A stretch of DNA of 40,737 bases from Amycolatopsis orientalis DSM 40040 = KCTC 9412 (GCF_000478275.1 NZ_ASJB01000008.1:1-40737), one strand, 5' to 3'; counted from the stretch's first letter, positions 21,956 through 30,588 are shown. Made by a program: numbers and translations. The notes: generated by a model not told the origin, from the sequence alone.

Positions 21956-24913
21956 ATGCGTACTCGAAGATCCATCGCCGCCGCGATGGCCGTCTTGACC
22001 GCTCTCGGTGTCACGGTCGTGACGGCACCCGTCGCGGCAGCGGAACCAGTTCTCCCGTCCGGGTTCGTGCTGACCGACACGCCGTCGGGTCAACCATCGG
22101 GTGAGCTCACCGACGCGGCTTACCTCCCCGACGGCAGCGTTCTCACGACCGGCAAACGGGGCTCCGTGCACTGGACGCCGAACGGCGGACAACCGCAAGA
22201 AGTCGCGTCGATTCCCGTGTACTCCGGGGGCTTACTCGGCTTGACGAGTATCGCGGTGGCTCCGGACTACTCCACCAGCAGGACGGTCTACACCGCGCAA
22301 GCCGTGTCGTCGGGAACCGCCGACCGGGTTCTCCGGGTCAGCAAATGGCACGCACAAGGGACCGATGCGCCCACCGCGCTCACCGGCGAATCAGTCGTCC
22401 TCGAATTCGCGGCGAACTCCGACAGCAGGGGAATCCAGGACCTCGCGGTGGATCCGACGGGCCGGGCCCTCTGGATCGCGGTCGGCGACAACGCCACCGA
22501 CGACACCACCGACAAGTTCGCCCTGCGCGCGCTGGACCCGAACCAGCCGACCGGGAAGATACTGCGCGTCGACCCGAGCGGGCTCGGCGTCACGGACAAC
22601 CCCTTCTACGACCCCACGGAGCGCTCCTCCTGGCGAAGCCGCAACTATCTCAGCGGCCTACGCGACCCCCGCGTCACGCTCGATCCGCGGGGTGGAGTGC
22701 TCGTCACGGACACCGGCCGCACCGGTGCTCACGAGGTGAACTTCGCGTTCCCCGGGCAGAGCGCGAAATGGCCTTGCTGGGAGGGGAACTCCAGGACACT
22801 TGGTTATCAGGACCTTCCCGAGTGCGCCGGCGTGATGAACACCGCGCCGAAGTTCGAGATCGGCCAGAGCGACAGTGGCGCGGCCAGCGGCGGCGTCCGC
22901 TACATCGGGCAGTCTTATCCCGAGGCGTACCGCGAAAGCCACTTCGTGGCCGACCAAGGCGCGGGAACCCTGACGACCTTCAGAGTCAACAGTGCGGCGG
23001 AGACGGTGGTCTCGCCCGCCGTCTTCGCCTCCGCGTTCGGCACTCCCGTTTCGATCGCGACCGCCCCCAACGGGGACATCGTGGTGGCCGACGCCGGCAC
23101 CTCCGCGCTGCGGCGGTTGAGCTACCGCCCCGCCAACAAGGCACCGGTCGCCGAGTTCAACGCCACCATCGATCCCGCCACTCGCACGGTTTCGTTCGAC
23201 GCGGGCCTGTCCACGGACCCGGACTTCGACGATCTCACCTATCAGTGGGACTTCGGTGACGGTGAAACCCGCACTGGGCGCACCGCTCAACACACCTACG
23301 GCCCGGAAAGCACGACGACAGCCACCTTGACCGTGAAGGACATCCACGGTGCTGTGGCGAGTTCGAGCCAGACGATCACGCCCGGGATGGCCGGACCGAC
23401 GATCACCCTGCTCCCGCCGCTCCAGGGCACGGTGTACTCGTCACGGGAAACCGTCGCCCTGTCAGCGGAATCGGATGACCCCATCGACGGACCGATCACC
23501 GTCAGCTGGAAAGCGGAGCAACGGCGTTGCCCGGCGGGCGACAGTTGCACGACCACCCTGGTAAGCCACGGCTCCGGATCGACGATCAAGCTCGAGTTCC
23601 CGGAGGAGACCGACAGCAGCCTCGTGCTCACCGGGACCGTGACGAACGGCCGCAACGTCGTGGCCAAGGCGCGGCATGTCGCCCAGCCACGACTCGCCCG
23701 GCTCACGATCGCCGGTACGCACCCGGCCCAGATCACCGTCGAACCGGGTCGGAGCGCGAACCGCTTGGTGACCGTCGGTGCACCGCTGAAGCTTTCCGCG
23801 CCGCCCACCGCACTCGACGGCGCGGGGTTCCGCCGATGGGCGGACAACCTCGGCACCGATACCCATCGGGAGATCCGGATGCCCGCCGCGGAACTCACGC
23901 TCCGCGTGGATTACCTGTCCTCCATCGAGAAGCGCTACTCGGACGAGGCCGCCCTTCGCACGACGCTGGGCGCCGCGGTCGGGCGTGAGGTCATCGAGAG
24001 TCCAGGACGCTGGCAGGCCTACGCCAACGGCAGGCTCTACTGGACCTGGCAGACCGGCGTGACCGCTGTCTACGGCCGGATCCACGAAAAATACGTCGCA
24101 CTGGGCGCGCACGCCTTTCTCGGCGCTCCGAGTGTGGACGAATTGCCGGGCAAGGTGGGGAACGGCCGCTTCAGCCACTTCGAAGGTGGACCGACGACCG
24201 GTGCCGGAACGATCTACTGGACACCTGATTCCGGCGCGGCCGCGGTCTACGGGCCGGTTCGCGAGAAGTGGATCGAGACCGGAGCGGAAGCCGGTGTCCT
24301 CGGCCATCCGACCACCGACCTGGCGGCGACACCGGACGGAGTCGGCCGGTACAGCCATTTCGTCAACTCGTCGATCTACTGGACGGCGAACACCGGCGCG
24401 CACTTCGTGCTGGGCGCGATCCGGGAGAAGTGGAAGGCTATCGGTTGGGAACGGTACTTCGGGTACCCGACCACCGACGAGACCGCGACCCCGGACGGCG
24501 TGGGCAGGTACAACCATTTCAGTCAGGGCGGTTCGATCTACTGGACGCCGTCGACGGGCGCCTACGAGGTCCACGGTTGGATCCGCGAACGCTGGGCGGC
24601 CGTCGGCTGGGAAAACGGGCTCGGCTACCCGACCACCGACGAGACCTGGACGCCGAACGGCACCGGGAAGTACAACCACTTCCGCAAGGGGAACGAGGAA
24701 CATTCGATCTACTGGCGATTCGGCACCAGCAGCGCTTTCGACGTCCGCGGCGCGATCCGCAATCGCTGGCGGCAGCTCGGCTGGGAGACCTCGTATCTCG
24801 GTTTCCCGACCAGTGGCGAGTACGACGTTCCCGGCGGAAAACGCAGTGACTTCCAGAACGGCTACATCGTCTTCACGGCCGCGACCGGCGCGGTGGTGGA
24901 CCGTCGGTACTGA
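21956..24913 (+). CDS. Secreted beta-propeller/PKD protein with five LGFP repeats
   Basis: A 985-residue exported modular protein. Domains in order: signal peptide (1-29), a sorbosone/PQQ-glucose dehydrogenase-like beta-propeller (about 35-390; IAVAPDYSTSRTVYTA, GKILRVDPSG, LSGLRDPRVTLDPRGG), a PKD domain (about 395-465; YQWDFGDGETRTGRTAQHTY), an Ig-like stretch (about 470-640), and five C-terminal LGFP repeats (about 700-985) with cores such as FLGAPSVDE, VLGHPTTD, YFGYPTTDE, GLGYPTTDE and YLGFPTSGE. LGFP repeats are known from envelope proteins of mycolic-acid and related actinomycetes and probably anchor the protein to the wall. Enzyme activity of the propeller is unproven. ATG 21956 follows AGGAAG at 11 nt. 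The gene stands alone; the 193 bp upstream show no clear promoter. Confidence 0.82.
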   Translation: MRTRRSIAAAMAVLTALGVTVVTAPVAAAEPVLPSGFVLTDTPSGQPSGELTDAAYLPDGSVLTTGKRGSVHWTPNGGQPQEVASIPVYSGGLLGLTSIAVAPDYSTSRTVYTAQAVSSGTADRVLRVSKWHAQGTDAPTALTGESVVLEFAANSDSRGIQDLAVDPTGRALWIAVGDNATDDTTDKFALRALDPNQPTGKILRVDPSGLGVTDNPFYDPTERSSWRSRNYLSGLRDPRVTLDPRGGVLVTDTGRTGAHEVNFAFPGQSAKWPCWEGNSRTLGYQDLPECAGVMNTAPKFEIGQSDSGAASGGVRYIGQSYPEAYRESHFVADQGAGTLTTFRVNSAAETVVSPAVFASAFGTPVSIATAPNGDIVVADAGTSALRRLSYRPANKAPVAEFNATIDPATRTVSFDAGLSTDPDFDDLTYQWDFGDGETRTGRTAQHTYGPESTTTATLTVKDIHGAVASSSQTITPGMAGPTITLLPPLQGTVYSSRETVALSAESDDPIDGPITVSWKAEQRRCPAGDSCTTTLVSHGSGSTIKLEFPEETDSSLVLTGTVTNGRNVVAKARHVAQPRLARLTIAGTHPAQITVEPGRSANRLVTVGAPLKLSAPPTALDGAGFRRWADNLGTDTHREIRMPAAELTLRVDYLSSIEKRYSDEAALRTTLGAAVGREVIESPGRWQAYANGRLYWTWQTGVTAVYGRIHEKYVALGAHAFLGAPSVDELPGKVGNGRFSHFEGGPTTGAGTIYWTPDSGAAAVYGPVREKWIETGAEAGVLGHPTTDLAATPDGVGRYSHFVNSSIYWTANTGAHFVLGAIREKWKAIGWERYFGYPTTDETATPDGVGRYNHFSQGGSIYWTPSTGAYEVHGWIRERWAAVGWENGLGYPTTDETWTPNGTGKYNHFRKGNEEHSIYWRFGTSSAFDVRGAIRNRWRQLGWETSYLGFPTSGEYDVPGGKRSDFQNGYIVFTAATGAVVDRRY

Positions 24914-24924
24914 GTGAACACGGG

Positions 24925-24958
24925 AACGCCGGTGCGGCCACACGGCCGCACCGGCGTT
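24925..24958. terminator. Bidirectional terminator between LGFP gene and potC
   Basis: A perfect 15-bp stem (24925-24939 with 24944-24958) with an ACAC loop sits between the convergent LGFP and permease genes. It ends 7 bp from the potC stop. The ends (AA.../...TT) give short tracts for both directions. Confidence 0.72.
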
Positions 24959-24965
24959 TCGCCGT

Positions 24966-25772
24966 CTACAGCCGTCCGCCCGAAGTCGTGTCGCCGGAAA
25001 GCCGTTGCGCCAGGTAGACCGGCACCGTCGAGGCCAGGATCAGCACCGCGGCCACGACGTTGACGATCGGCGCCTGGTTCGGCCGGAACAGGTTGTTCAG
25101 GATCCAGATCGGCAGGGTCTCCAGCCCGGTGCCGAGGGTGAAGGTCGTGACGATGATTTCGTCGAAAGACAGCGCGAAGGCCAGTAGGCCACCGGCGAGC
25201 AGGGCCGAGCGCAGCATCGGGAAGGTCACCAAGCGGAACGTCGTGAGGCCGTCGGCGCCGAGGTCCATCGACGCCTCTTCGAGATTGCCGCTCATGCGCC
25301 GCAGGCGCGCGACGACGTTGTTGAACACCACCACGATGCAGAAGGTCGCATGCGCGACGATCGCGGTGAAGAGGCCGAGATCGATGCCGAGGATCGTGCG
25401 GAAGGCGTTGTTCAGCGCGATACCGGTGACGATGCCGGGCAGCGCGATCGGCAGGATGATCAACAGGGACACCTGGTTACGGCCGAAGAAGCGGTACTTT
25501 TGCAGCGCGAACGCCGCCATGGTGCCGAGGACCAGGGCGATCGCGGTGGCCGCGAGTCCTGCTTGGACACTCGTCCACAGCGCGTTCAACGCACCTTCGT
25601 TCTCCGCGGCCCGTCCCCACCATTCGAGGGTGAAGCTCGACGGCGGCCAGCCGAAGGTGGTGTCCGCGTTGAAGGAGTTGAGCAGGACCACCAGCAGCGG
25701 GAAGTAGATGACCGCGAGGCCGAGCACGAGCGCCGCCAGCAGCAGGTATTTGGTCGTCCGGGAAAGCCGCAT
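24966..25772 (-). CDS. potC: Polyamine ABC transporter permease, PotC-like
   Basis: A 268-residue inner-membrane permease with six hydrophobic helices and the cytoplasmic EAA loop (NLEEASMDLGADGLTTFRLV) that docks to the ATPase. SFDEIIVTTF near residue 190 is typical of PotC/YdcV-type permeases of polyamine transporters. The ribosome binding site TAGGAG overlaps the stop of the upstream permease gene, so the two are translationally close (9-nt gap). Last gene of the operon. Substrate (putrescine or spermidine) is inferred from the family and from the neighbouring aldehyde dehydrogenase and GABA genes. Confidence 0.87.
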   Translation of the reverse strand: MRLSRTTKYLLLAALVLGLAVIYFPLLVVLLNSFNADTTFGWPPSSFTLEWWGRAAENEGALNALWTSVQAGLAATAIALVLGTMAAFALQKYRFFGRNQVSLLIILPIALPGIVTGIALNNAFRTILGIDLGLFTAIVAHATFCIVVVFNNVVARLRRMSGNLEEASMDLGADGLTTFRLVTFPMLRSALLAGGLLAFALSFDEIIVTTFTLGTGLETLPIWILNNLFRPNQAPIVNVVAAVLILASTVPVYLAQRLSGDTTSGGRL

Positions 25773-25781
25773 CGCGCGCTC

Positions 25782-26666
25782 CTACAGGTTGTCCAGCGCG
25801 CCCGTGCGGCGCACGGCGGCGAGGTAGGCGAGCATGATCACCACGGGCACGGTCGCGACGGTCGCCGCGAACGGCAGGTTGTTGGCCGCGCCGATGTTGT
25901 CGTAGACGACGTTGCCGAGCATCTGCGAAGTGCCACCGACGATCTTGACCGCGATGTAGTCGCCCAGCGACAACGAAAACGTGAAGATCGACCCGGCGAC
26001 GACGGCCGGGAAGCTCACCGGCAGCACCACTGACCGGAACGTCCTGAACGGCCGCGCGCCGAGGTCGCCGGAGGCGTCCACAAGGGAATCGGGCAGCCGT
26101 TCGAGACCCGCGTAGATCGGCAGGATCATGTATGGCAGCCAAAGGTACGACAGCGTGATCACGGTCGCGAGGACGCCGTAGCCGGGGGTGTCGAGGCCGA
26201 ACGGATCGAGCAGCCAGTGCAGGACTCCGTTGCCGGACAACATGGTCCGCCACGCGTACGCCTTCACCAGGTAGCTCGCCCACAGCGGGGTCATCACGGC
26301 GATCACGAGAAGACGTCGCGCTCGCGGTGACGCGAATTTGGCCATGTAGAACGCCATCGGGAAGGCGATGACCGCGGTGATCACCGTGACCAGCGCGGCG
26401 ATCCCGACCGTCCGGAGGGTGATCGTGCGGTAGACCGCGTCACTGAACAGCGTGGTGAAGTTGTCCAGTGACCATTCGGTGACGACCTGGCCGGTGAAGA
26501 TGTCGGTGTGCCAGAACGCGGTCACGAACAGCGCGGCCAGCGCGCCGAGGTAGGCGAGGCCGAGCCACAACGTCGGCGCGGACAGCAGGATTCCCAGCCG
26601 CAGCCTGGGTTTGCGGTACAGGAAGGCGGAGACTTTCCGCCGCGGCGAATCGAGGGTGGTCGTCAT
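25782..26666 (-). CDS. potB: Polyamine ABC transporter permease, PotB-like
   Basis: A 294-residue permease with six membrane helices and an EAA loop (SLVDASGDLGARPFRTFRSV). LPYMILPIYAGLERLP and SLSLGDYIAVKIVGG are characteristic of the PotB/YdcU branch. It has a longer cytoplasmic N-terminus of about 35 residues before TM1. ATG 26666 is preceded by AAGGCGGAAGAAG. It pairs with the following PotC-like permease to form the membrane channel. It is separated from the binding-protein gene by a 74-bp gap that contains a hairpin. Confidence 0.87.
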   Translation of the reverse strand: MTTTLDSPRRKVSAFLYRKPRLRLGILLSAPTLWLGLAYLGALAALFVTAFWHTDIFTGQVVTEWSLDNFTTLFSDAVYRTITLRTVGIAALVTVITAVIAFPMAFYMAKFASPRARRLLVIAVMTPLWASYLVKAYAWRTMLSGNGVLHWLLDPFGLDTPGYGVLATVITLSYLWLPYMILPIYAGLERLPDSLVDASGDLGARPFRTFRSVVLPVSFPAVVAGSIFTFSLSLGDYIAVKIVGGTSQMLGNVVYDNIGAANNLPFAATVATVPVVIMLAYLAAVRRTGALDNL

Positions 26667-26687
26667 CTTCTTCCGCCTTGGGATGGA

Positions 26688-26728
26688 CCGGGAGCGACCG
26701 GCGTGGGGGGCCCACCGGCCGCTCCCGG
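26688..26728 (-). terminator. Intra-operon hairpin between potD and potB
   Basis: A compound stem pairs 26688-26696 with 26720-26728 (9 bp) and GTGGG (26703-26707) with CCCAC (26711-26715). It lies 12 nt downstream of the binding-protein stop. Such hairpins commonly protect or partly terminate mRNA so that binding protein exceeds permease. There is no T tract, so partial attenuation or 3' stabilisation is more likely than full termination. Confidence 0.6.
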
Positions 26729-26740
26729 AGTTCGGGAGGC

Positions 26741-27940
26741 TCAGCCCTTGATCTCGGTCCAGGCGCGCGTCCACTCGCCGTAGTCCTTGCACTTGACGTC
26801 GGTGCGGCCGTCGAGGCATTGCGCGATCGGTGTCGTCCAGTAGGCGATCTTCGCGGCGTAGGCGGCGTCACCGGCGTGGAAGGTCTCGCAGTGCTCCTTG
26901 TTCTTGGTTTCCGCGCACGCCTTGGGGTTCGACGGCGATTCGCCGAAGTACTCGGCCACCTGCGCGTTGGCCTTCGGGCTGACGATGTGGTTCAGCCACT
27001 TGTAGGAGCACGTCTTGTGCGGCGACTTCGCCGACACCATCCAGGTGTCCGACCAGCCCGTCGCGCCTTCGGACGGCAGCACGGATTCGACCGGGGCGCC
27101 TTCGCTCTTGGTCAGGTTCACCGTGACCTGCCAGGCGGTGCCGACGACGGAGTCGCCGCTCTTGAGCGCCTGGCTCTCCTTCAGATAGTCCGACCAGTAC
27201 TCCCCCACCATCGGCCGCTGCTGCTTGAGCAGCTCGACCGCGGCCTGGAACTGCTTGTCGTCCAAGGCGTACGGGTTCTTGATACCGAGTTCGGGTTTGT
27301 GCGTCTGCAGGTACAACGCGGCGTCGGCGATGTAGATCGGCGAGTCGTAGGCGGAGATCTTGCCCTTGTACGGGCTGTTCGCGTCGAACATCACCGACCA
27401 CGACGTCGGCGCCGGGGTCACCTTGTCCGTCCGCCAGGTGAGCAGGTTCGCACCCCAGCCGTGCGGCACGCCGTAGGAAACGTTGTTCACGCTGTTCCAC
27501 GGACGGTTCTTGAGGAAGTCGAAGACGTCGGCGTAGTTCGGGACGAGCGCGGTGTTCACCGGTTCGACGTCGCCGGACGCGATGAGCCGCAGCGAGGCGT
27601 CACCGGAGGCGGAGACAACGTCGTACTGTCCGGTCTTCATCAGGCTGACGGCCTCGTCGGAGGTGCCGAACGCCTTGACGTTGACCTTGCAGCCTGTCTC
27701 CTTTTCGAAGCCCGTGACCCAGTCGACGGCCGGGTCGTTCGAACCGTTCTCCGCGTAGCCGGGCCAGGCCAGCACGTTGACCTGGCCTTCCGGCTGGCCG
27801 AGCTGCGCGAGCGCGTCCAGCTTCGGCGGGGTGAAGCCCTGACCGCCGGGGGCCGCGGCGGTCGAGCTGGATCCGGAGGTGCCACAGGCGGCCACGAGCA
27901 GGCCGGCGCCGAGCAGCCCGGCGAGCGCGAGTTTCTTCAT
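26741..27940 (-). CDS. potD: Polyamine-binding lipoprotein, PotD-like
   Basis: A 399-residue extracellular solute-binding protein tethered by lipid: the signal ends in LVAAC with Cys19. The mature part has the PotD/YdcS-type layout (VNVLAWPGYAENG, VKAFGTSDEAVSLMKTGQYDVV, VPHGWGANLLTWRTDKV, ISAYDSPIYIADAALYL). Trp and Asp residues at these sites normally pack on and contact the amines. It has extra cysteines (CSYKW, CAETKNKEHCETF, CLDG, CKDYG) that may make disulfides outside the cell. GAAAGG lies 8 nt before the ATG. It follows the ATPase gene by 29 nt. The exact polyamine is not determined. Confidence 0.87.
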   Translation of the reverse strand: MKKLALAGLLGAGLLVAACGTSGSSSTAAAPGGQGFTPPKLDALAQLGQPEGQVNVLAWPGYAENGSNDPAVDWVTGFEKETGCKVNVKAFGTSDEAVSLMKTGQYDVVSASGDASLRLIASGDVEPVNTALVPNYADVFDFLKNRPWNSVNNVSYGVPHGWGANLLTWRTDKVTPAPTSWSVMFDANSPYKGKISAYDSPIYIADAALYLQTHKPELGIKNPYALDDKQFQAAVELLKQQRPMVGEYWSDYLKESQALKSGDSVVGTAWQVTVNLTKSEGAPVESVLPSEGATGWSDTWMVSAKSPHKTCSYKWLNHIVSPKANAQVAEYFGESPSNPKACAETKNKEHCETFHAGDAAYAAKIAYWTTPIAQCLDGRTDVKCKDYGEWTRAWTEIKG

Positions 27941-27969
27941 TGGACGAACCTTTCGGTGCTGGGGAGGGG

Positions 27970-29064
27970 CTAACCGGCTTCGGGGACGCGGAAGCTGTGT
28001 TCGTGCCGCCAGCTCAGGCGGACCCGGCCACCCTCGAAGTCCGCGGGCTCGGCGGTGTTCTGCCGGACCACGGAGAGCTGGCCGCCGGCGTCGAGCGTGA
28101 CCTCGTAGCGCACGGTCGCGCCCGCGTAGACGGTGTCGGTGACGGTGCCGGTGGCGCTGGTTTCGCCGTCCTCCGCCGATTTCGAGAGATCGGCGTCGAT
28201 GCGGATCTTCTCGGGGCGGATGCTGAAGACGCCGGATTCGCCGATGATGTTCTCGGCGCCACCGCCGCTGAGCAGGTTCGAGGTGCCGACGAATCCGGCG
28301 ACGAACGCCGACGCGGGCCGTTCGTAGACCTCGACCGGTGAGCCGACCTGCTCGATGCGGCCGGCGTTGAACACCGCGATGCGGTCGCTCATCGTCAGCG
28401 CCTCGTCCTGGTCGTGGGTGACGAAGATGAAGGTGATGCCGACTTCGCGCTGGATCTGCTTGAGCTCGGTCTGCATGGTGTGGCGCAGTTTCAGGTCGAG
28501 CGCGCCGAGCGGCTCGTCGAGCAGGAGCACCTTCGGGCGGTTGACCAATGCCCTGGCGAGCGCGACGCGCTGCCGCTGACCACCGGAGAGCTGATCGGGT
28601 TTGCGCTCGCCGAACTCGCCGAGCCGGACCGTGTCGAGGGCCTCCTTCGCGCGTTGGCGGCGCTCCGCGCGGGGGACACGTTTCACCCGAAGGCCGTATT
28701 CGACGTTCTGCCGCACGGTCATATGCGGGAAGAGCGCGTAGTCCTGGAAGACGGTGTTGACGTCGCGGTCGAAGGGCGCGAGGCGGCTGACGTCGCGGCC
28801 GTGCAGTTCGATCGTGCCCGCGGTCGGCAGTTCGAAACCCGCGATCATGCGGAGCACGGTCGTCTTGCCGGAGCCGGACGGGCCGAGCATCGAGAAGAAC
28901 TCGCCGGGCGGGATGTCGAGATCGACGCCGTCGACCGCGTTGACCTGGCCGAACTCCTTGCGGAGCCCGCGCAGCCGGATGGCCGGTTCGCCGCCGCCCG
29001 CGGAAGCGATAGCAAAGGTCCCTTGCTCCCCCTCGGCAGGGGGGATGGGTGCTCGATGCGGCAT
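27970..29064 (-). CDS. potA: Polyamine ABC transporter ATPase, PotA-like
   Basis: A 364-residue ATPase with Walker A GPSGSGKTT (61-69), Q-loop FQDYALF, signature LSGGQRQR, Walker B VLLLDEPLGAL, the H-loop FVTHDQDEA and a C-terminal TOBE domain. These fit PotA/MalK-type importers. ATG 29064 is firmly supported by GAAAGG 6 nt upstream, and there is no other usable start before the conserved core at residue 28. As a result a family A repeat is translated: residues 13-20 read EQGTFAIA. The N-terminus before the core is about 15-20 residues longer than usual, matching the size of the inserted repeat. It begins 20 nt after the aldehyde dehydrogenase stop. Confidence 0.88.
   Translation of the reverse strand: MPHRAPIPPAEGEQGTFAIASAGGGEPAIRLRGLRKEFGQVNAVDGVDLDIPPGEFFSMLGPSGSGKTTVLRMIAGFELPTAGTIELHGRDVSRLAPFDRDVNTVFQDYALFPHMTVRQNVEYGLRVKRVPRAERRQRAKEALDTVRLGEFGERKPDQLSGGQRQRVALARALVNRPKVLLLDEPLGALDLKLRHTMQTELKQIQREVGITFIFVTHDQDEALTMSDRIAVFNAGRIEQVGSPVEVYERPASAFVAGFVGTSNLLSGGGAENIIGESGVFSIRPEKIRIDADLSKSAEDGETSATGTVTDTVYAGATVRYEVTLDAGGQLSVVRQNTAEPADFEGGRVRLSWRHEHSFRVPEAG
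29011..29027 (-). repeat. Family A repeat inside the potA coding sequence
   Basis: Exact core with the GCGAT flank, lying in frame in codons 13-18 of potA. On the coding strand it reads AGCAAGGGACCTTTGCT. The reading frame avoids the TAG that this repeat carries on its other strand and the TAG-bearing frame seen at the lipoprotein and lysX genes. It is the only copy inside an assigned gene. Confidence 0.88.
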
Positions 29065-29084
29065 GGCGTGCCTTTCGGTGGTCG

Positions 29085-30506
29085 TCACAGCGCGCTCATC
29101 ACGTGCTTGACGCGGGTGTAGTCCTCGAGGCCGTAGAGCGAGAGGTCCTTGCCGTAGCCGGACTTCTTGAAGCCGCCGTGCGGCATTTCGGCGACCAGCG
29201 GGATATGCGTGTTGATCCAGACGCAGCCGAAGTCGAGCTTTCCGGCCAGTCGCATCGCCCGCTGGTGGTCGGTGGTCCACACCGACGACGCGAGCGCGTA
29301 GTCGACGCCGTTGGCCGCCGCGAGTGCTTCCGCTTCGGCGCCGAAGCGCTGCACGGTGATGACGGGGCCGAAGACCTCCGTCTGGCTGATCTCGTCGTCC
29401 TGGCGGACGCCGGAGATCACCGTCGGTTCGTAGAAGTAACCCTCGTCCCCATGCCTTTTCCCTCCACAGTGGACTGTCGCGTGCGCGGGCAGCCGGTCGA
29501 CGAAACCGGCGACCCTGGCCAGCTGCGCGGCGTTGTTGAGCGGTCCGTAACTGACCGAAGTGTCGTCGGGTTTGCCGGTGGTGGTCGCCCGCGCCTGCCT
29601 GGTGAGCGCCGCGACGAACGCGTCGTGGACCTCGTCGGCGACCAGGACACGGGTCGCCGCGGTGCAGTCCTGACCCGCGTTGAAGTAGCCCGCGGCGGCG
29701 ATTCCCTCCGCGGCCGCTTCGATGTCGGCGTCGGCGAAGACCAGTACGGGCGCCTTCCCGCCGAGTTCGAGGTGTACGCGCTTCACGTCCTTCGCCGCCG
29801 AAGCGGCGACCTCGATTCCCGCGCGGACGGAGCCGGTGATGGACACCATCGCGGGGATCTCGTGCTCGACGAGCGCCCGGCCGGTGTCGCGGTCGCCGCA
29901 GACGACGTTGAGCACGCCGGGCGACAGGAATTCGGCGCAGATCTCGGCCAGGAGCAAGGTGGACGCGGGGGTGGTGTCGGCCGGTTTGAGCACCACGGTG
30001 TTCCCGGCCGCGAGGGCGGGCGCGATCTTCCAGACCGCCATGAGGAGCGGGTAGTTCCACGGCGTAACCTGCGCGCACACGCCGATCGGTTCTCGGCGGA
30101 CGAAAGAGGTATGTCCTTCCATGTACTCGCCTGCCGACCGTCCTTCCAGGACACGCGCGGCGCCGGCGAAGAACCGCAACTGGTCGACGATCATCGGCAG
30201 TTCTTCGGCCGCGGTGAGCGCGATCGGTTTGCCGGTGTTCGCGGATTCGACGAGCACGAGGCCGTCCGCGCGCGCTTCGACGGCGTCGGCGATCTTCAGC
30301 AGCGCGAGCTGGCGCTGCGCGGGCGTGGTCTCGCGCCAGTGCTCGAAGGCGGCGGCCGCGACCTTGAGCGCGCGATCGACGTCTTCGGGGCCGGCGACGG
30401 CGGCGGTGCGATACGGGCGGCCGGTGACGGGATCGACGATGTCGGCGACCTGGCCCGACGCGGATCCGGTGTACTCACCGCCGATGAAGTGCTTCAACTG
30501 CTGCAC
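29085..30506 (-). CDS. patD: Gamma-aminobutyraldehyde dehydrogenase
   Basis: A 473-residue NAD(P)-dependent aldehyde dehydrogenase expected to oxidise 4-aminobutanal (or its cyclic form 1-pyrroline) to GABA. Catalytic residues are Asn151, Lys174, Glu247 (LELGG) and Cys281 (GQDCTAATR). The C-terminal HGGFKKSGYGKDLSLYGLED followed by YTRVKHVM is characteristic of the PatD/YdcW group. The GTG start has AGGAG 5 nt upstream. It is the first gene of the transporter operon, as ydcW is next to ydcSTUV in E. coli, which strongly supports the putrescine assignment. The promoter lies at 30589-30617. The specific substrate is inferred from motif and context. Confidence 0.82.
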   Translation of the reverse strand: MQQLKHFIGGEYTGSASGQVADIVDPVTGRPYRTAAVAGPEDVDRALKVAAAAFEHWRETTPAQRQLALLKIADAVEARADGLVLVESANTGKPIALTAAEELPMIVDQLRFFAGAARVLEGRSAGEYMEGHTSFVRREPIGVCAQVTPWNYPLLMAVWKIAPALAAGNTVVLKPADTTPASTLLLAEICAEFLSPGVLNVVCGDRDTGRALVEHEIPAMVSITGSVRAGIEVAASAAKDVKRVHLELGGKAPVLVFADADIEAAAEGIAAAGYFNAGQDCTAATRVLVADEVHDAFVAALTRQARATTTGKPDDTSVSYGPLNNAAQLARVAGFVDRLPAHATVHCGGKRHGDEGYFYEPTVISGVRQDDEISQTEVFGPVITVQRFGAEAEALAAANGVDYALASSVWTTDHQRAMRLAGKLDFGCVWINTHIPLVAEMPHGGFKKSGYGKDLSLYGLEDYTRVKHVMSAL

Positions 30507-30545
30507 GGAAGCTCCTGGCTACTGGGCCTGGGGGCGTGAGGCGAT

Positions 30546-30562
30546 AGCAAAGGTCCCTTGCT
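30546..30562 (-). repeat. Family A repeat in the patD leader
   Basis: Exact core with the GCGAT flank. It lies between the predicted promoter (30589-30617) and the GTG start at 30506, so it would be transcribed as part of a leader of about 75 nt and could form a small stem. It has the same orientation relative to transcription as the copy inside potA. Confidence 0.82.
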
Positions 30563-30588
30563 CCCTTGTGGGGTGGCGGGACGGCTAA

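Noticed and set aside
27970..30078. A longer minus-strand frame running from the dehydrogenase region into potA
   Set aside because: Upstream of ATG 29064 the frame is the shadow of the dehydrogenase gene, and the ATG has a good ribosome binding site.
5364..30562. Family A repeats as a CRISPR array
   Set aside because: Copies are scattered over 25 kb, inverted in pairs and not separated by regular spacers, and no cas gene is present.
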